A DNA stretch of 14,641 bases from an uncultured Lachnospiraceae bacterium. Its GTDB lineage: Bacteria; Bacillota; Clostridia; Lachnospirales; Lachnospiraceae. Made by a program: the position numbers and the translations under genes. The stretch lies in contig CAMWUP010000020.1 in the NCBI GenBank assembly GCA_947177465.1, positions 1-14,641 on the forward strand, in the 5' to 3' direction. Shown here in pieces: positions 13,385-14,641 of the stretch; positions within the stretch are counted from its first letter, which is position 1; every line of letters begins with the position of its first letter. A model generated the notes under the pieces. The model saw nothing but the letters and a program-made list of their open reading frames with translations. It ran no database searches and was not told the DNA's origin.

Positions 13385-14065
13385 ATGGCAGAGCAGGAAA
13401 AAGAAATTTTGGAAGAAGAGCAGAATAAGACACAGGCAGGAGCTGAAGCCGCGAAAGAAGAGACTTGTCCGCAGAAGAACGCGGCAGAAGCGGCAGCGGA
13501 AGGACAGGAACCGGCAGAAGACGGCAGTCAGGAAGCGGCAGATGCGAAGGCTGAGGAAGCCGGAGAGGAAGCAGCCGAGGGCGATAAAGGCTTTTTCGGA
13601 AAAGGTAGAAAAAAAGATAAAAAGGAAGAAGCCTTTAAACAGAAGATAGAGGAACTCGAGGACAGAGTAAAGCGTCAGATGGCGGAATTTGAGAATTTCC
13701 GTAAGCGCACCGACAAGGAAAAGGCAGCAATGTATGAGGTTGGCGCAAAGAGTGTAATCGAAAAAATTCTTCCGGTAGTGGATAATTTTGAGAGAGGACT
13801 GGGAAGCATTCCCGAGGAAGAGAGGGGCGGCGCCTTTGCCGAGGGAATGAATATGATATACAAGCAACTTGTAGGAGAACTGGATAAGCTGGGTGTCAAG
13901 CCCATTGAAGCGCTGGGCAAAGAGTTTAATCCGGAATTCCACAATGCGGTTATGCAGGTGGAGAGTGAAGAATACGAGTCGGGAGTTATCGCCCAGGAAC
14001 TGCAAAAGGGATACACCTATCACGATATGGTGGTCAGACACAGCATGGTAGCTGTGACAGAATAA
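13385..14065 (+). CDS. grpE: Nucleotide exchange factor GrpE
   Basis: A 226-residue cochaperone that releases ADP from DnaK. Residues 1-68 are a disordered Glu/Ala-rich tail, followed by a basic patch GRKKDKK (74-80). The long helix/coiled coil (about 82-125) has the GrpE core RQMAEFENFRKRTDKEK (97-113), followed by ILPVVDNFERGL (128-139). The C-terminal beta domain contains KEFNPEFHNAVM (179-190) and ends KGYTYHDMVVRHSMVAV. The acidic tail is longer than in many GrpE proteins, which accounts for the above-average length. AAAGGA at 13371-13376 is 8 nt before the ATG. It lies between hrcA and dnaK. Confidence 0.97.
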   Translation: MAEQEKEILEEEQNKTQAGAEAAKEETCPQKNAAEAAAEGQEPAEDGSQEAADAKAEEAGEEAAEGDKGFFGKGRKKDKKEEAFKQKIEELEDRVKRQMAEFENFRKRTDKEKAAMYEVGAKSVIEKILPVVDNFERGLGSIPEEERGGAFAEGMNMIYKQLVGELDKLGVKPIEALGKEFNPEFHNAVMQVESEEYESGVIAQELQKGYTYHDMVVRHSMVAVTE

Positions 14066-14108
14066 AGCAACAGATTTGGAAAGTGTAAAAATACAGGAGG
14101 GCTTTGAA

Positions 14109-14641
14109 ATGAGCAAAATTATTGGTATTGACTTAGGAACAACAAACAGTTGTGTTGCCGTAATGGAAGGTGGTAAGCCGACTGTTATAGCAAATACGGA
14201 AGGCGCAAGGACGACACCGTCCGTTGTGGCTTTCACAAAAACAGGCGAAAGACTTGTAGGAGAGCCGGCAAAGCGTCAGGCAGTCACCAACGCAGAAAAG
14301 ACCATTTCTTCTATTAAGAGGGATATGGGAACTTCAAACGGACGCACCATTGACGACAAGAAATATTCGCCGCAGCAGATTACCGCGATGATACTGCAGA
14401 AGCTGAAAGCAGACGCAGAAAATTATCTGGGCGAAAAGGTATCCGAGGCGGTTATCACCGTTCCGGCATACTTCAATGACGCGCAGCGTCAGGCGACCAA
14501 GGACGCAGGTAAGATTGCAGGTCTGGAAGTAAAGCGTATCATCAACGAGCCTACAGCAGCGGCTTTGGCTTACGGTCTTGACAATGAAAAAGAGCTGAAA
14601 ATTAGGGTATATGACCTTGGCGGCGGTACCTTCGACGTTTC
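14109..14641 (+). CDS. dnaK: Chaperone DnaK, N-terminal part (3' truncated by window)
   Basis: The frame is open to the window end, giving 177 residues of the Hsp70 nucleotide-binding domain. Visible are phosphate-1 loop GIDLGTTNS (6-14), ARTTPSVV (33-40), VITVPAYFND (115-124), NEPTAAALAYGLD (146-158) and the phosphate-2 loop DLGGGTFDV (169-177). AGGAGGG lies 6 nt before the ATG. It is an ATP-dependent folding chaperone working with GrpE and usually DnaJ, whose gene probably follows outside the window. Residue 166 is Arg (codon 14604-14606) in the hydrophobic strand before the phosphate-2 loop, where homologues as I recall them carry Met, Leu or Ala. The substrate-binding domain is not in view. 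Confidence 0.98.
   Translation, partial: MSKIIGIDLGTTNSCVAVMEGGKPTVIANTEGARTTPSVVAFTKTGERLVGEPAKRQAVTNAEKTISSIKRDMGTSNGRTIDDKKYSPQQITAMILQKLKADAENYLGEKVSEAVITVPAYFNDAQRQATKDAGKIAGLEVKRIINEPTAAALAYGLDNEKELKIRVYDLGGGTFDV

Noticed and set aside
13262..14236. 324-codon minus-strand open frame opposite grpE and dnaK
   Set aside because: It is antisense to conserved chaperone genes, and its Phe/Leu-rich translation mirrors the Glu/Lys-rich GrpE codons.
1..14641. CRISPR array, transposon, phage genes, tRNA or rRNA
   Set aside because: No regularly spaced direct repeats, transposase or integrase motifs, or structural RNA sequences were seen.

Overview
The window looks like a chromosomal segment of a Gram-positive, low-to-mid GC Clostridia member, most likely Lachnospiraceae. 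The reasons are strong AGGAGG ribosome binding sites throughout, sigma-A promoters close to consensus, a CIRCE-controlled hrcA-grpE-dnaK operon, a histone-like Lys/Ala-rich protein of the type found in Lachnospiraceae (DUF6465-like), and the domain repertoire (PadR, XRE-membrane, TetR-ABC-FtsX). All assignments come from reading the sequence; no database was searched.

Layout. (1) 1-1814: the 3' end of a polysaccharide deacetylase overlaps the start of glycerol kinase (glpK) as ATGA. (2) 1824-3649: a three-gene redox operon encodes a NapH-type membrane ferredoxin, a flavodoxin and a PadR repressor. It sits behind a promoter buried under a 36-bp near-perfect palindrome that reads as two overlapping operators. 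(3) 3641-4216, minus strand: an XRE regulator with three membrane segments and a TTG start, whose stop codon overlaps that of padR inside a small hairpin. (4) 4404-7078: a TetR regulator and an ABC exporter (MacB/LolD-type ATPase and a compact FtsX permease) behind a consensus promoter; ATPase and permease are separated by 146 bp packed with nested inverted repeats. (5) 7073-8343, minus strand: a small four-helix membrane protein and an atypical NAD-dependent epimerase/dehydratase. (6) 8493-11543: a PLP aminotransferase, a patatin-like phospholipase and undecaprenyl-diphosphatase (uppP), colinear and probably co-transcribed. (7) 11556-12169: a monocistronic histone-like gene with its own promoter and a strong terminator. 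(8) 12210-14641: the heat-shock operon hrcA-grpE-dnaK with promoter and perfect CIRCE; dnaK runs off the end.

How they work together. The clearest regulatory units are the PadR redox operon (repressor encoded last, operator over the -10 region) and the HrcA/CIRCE chaperone operon. TetR-ABC-FtsX looks like a self-regulated export module. UppP recycles the cell wall lipid carrier; the deacetylase and patatin point loosely to envelope and lipid metabolism. I see no CRISPR array, transposase, phage gene, tRNA or rRNA. The parts least explained by standard annotation are the structured ATPase-permease gap, the tandem PadR-like operator, and the divergent intergenic region near 8.4 kb with terminator-like hairpins facing each other.
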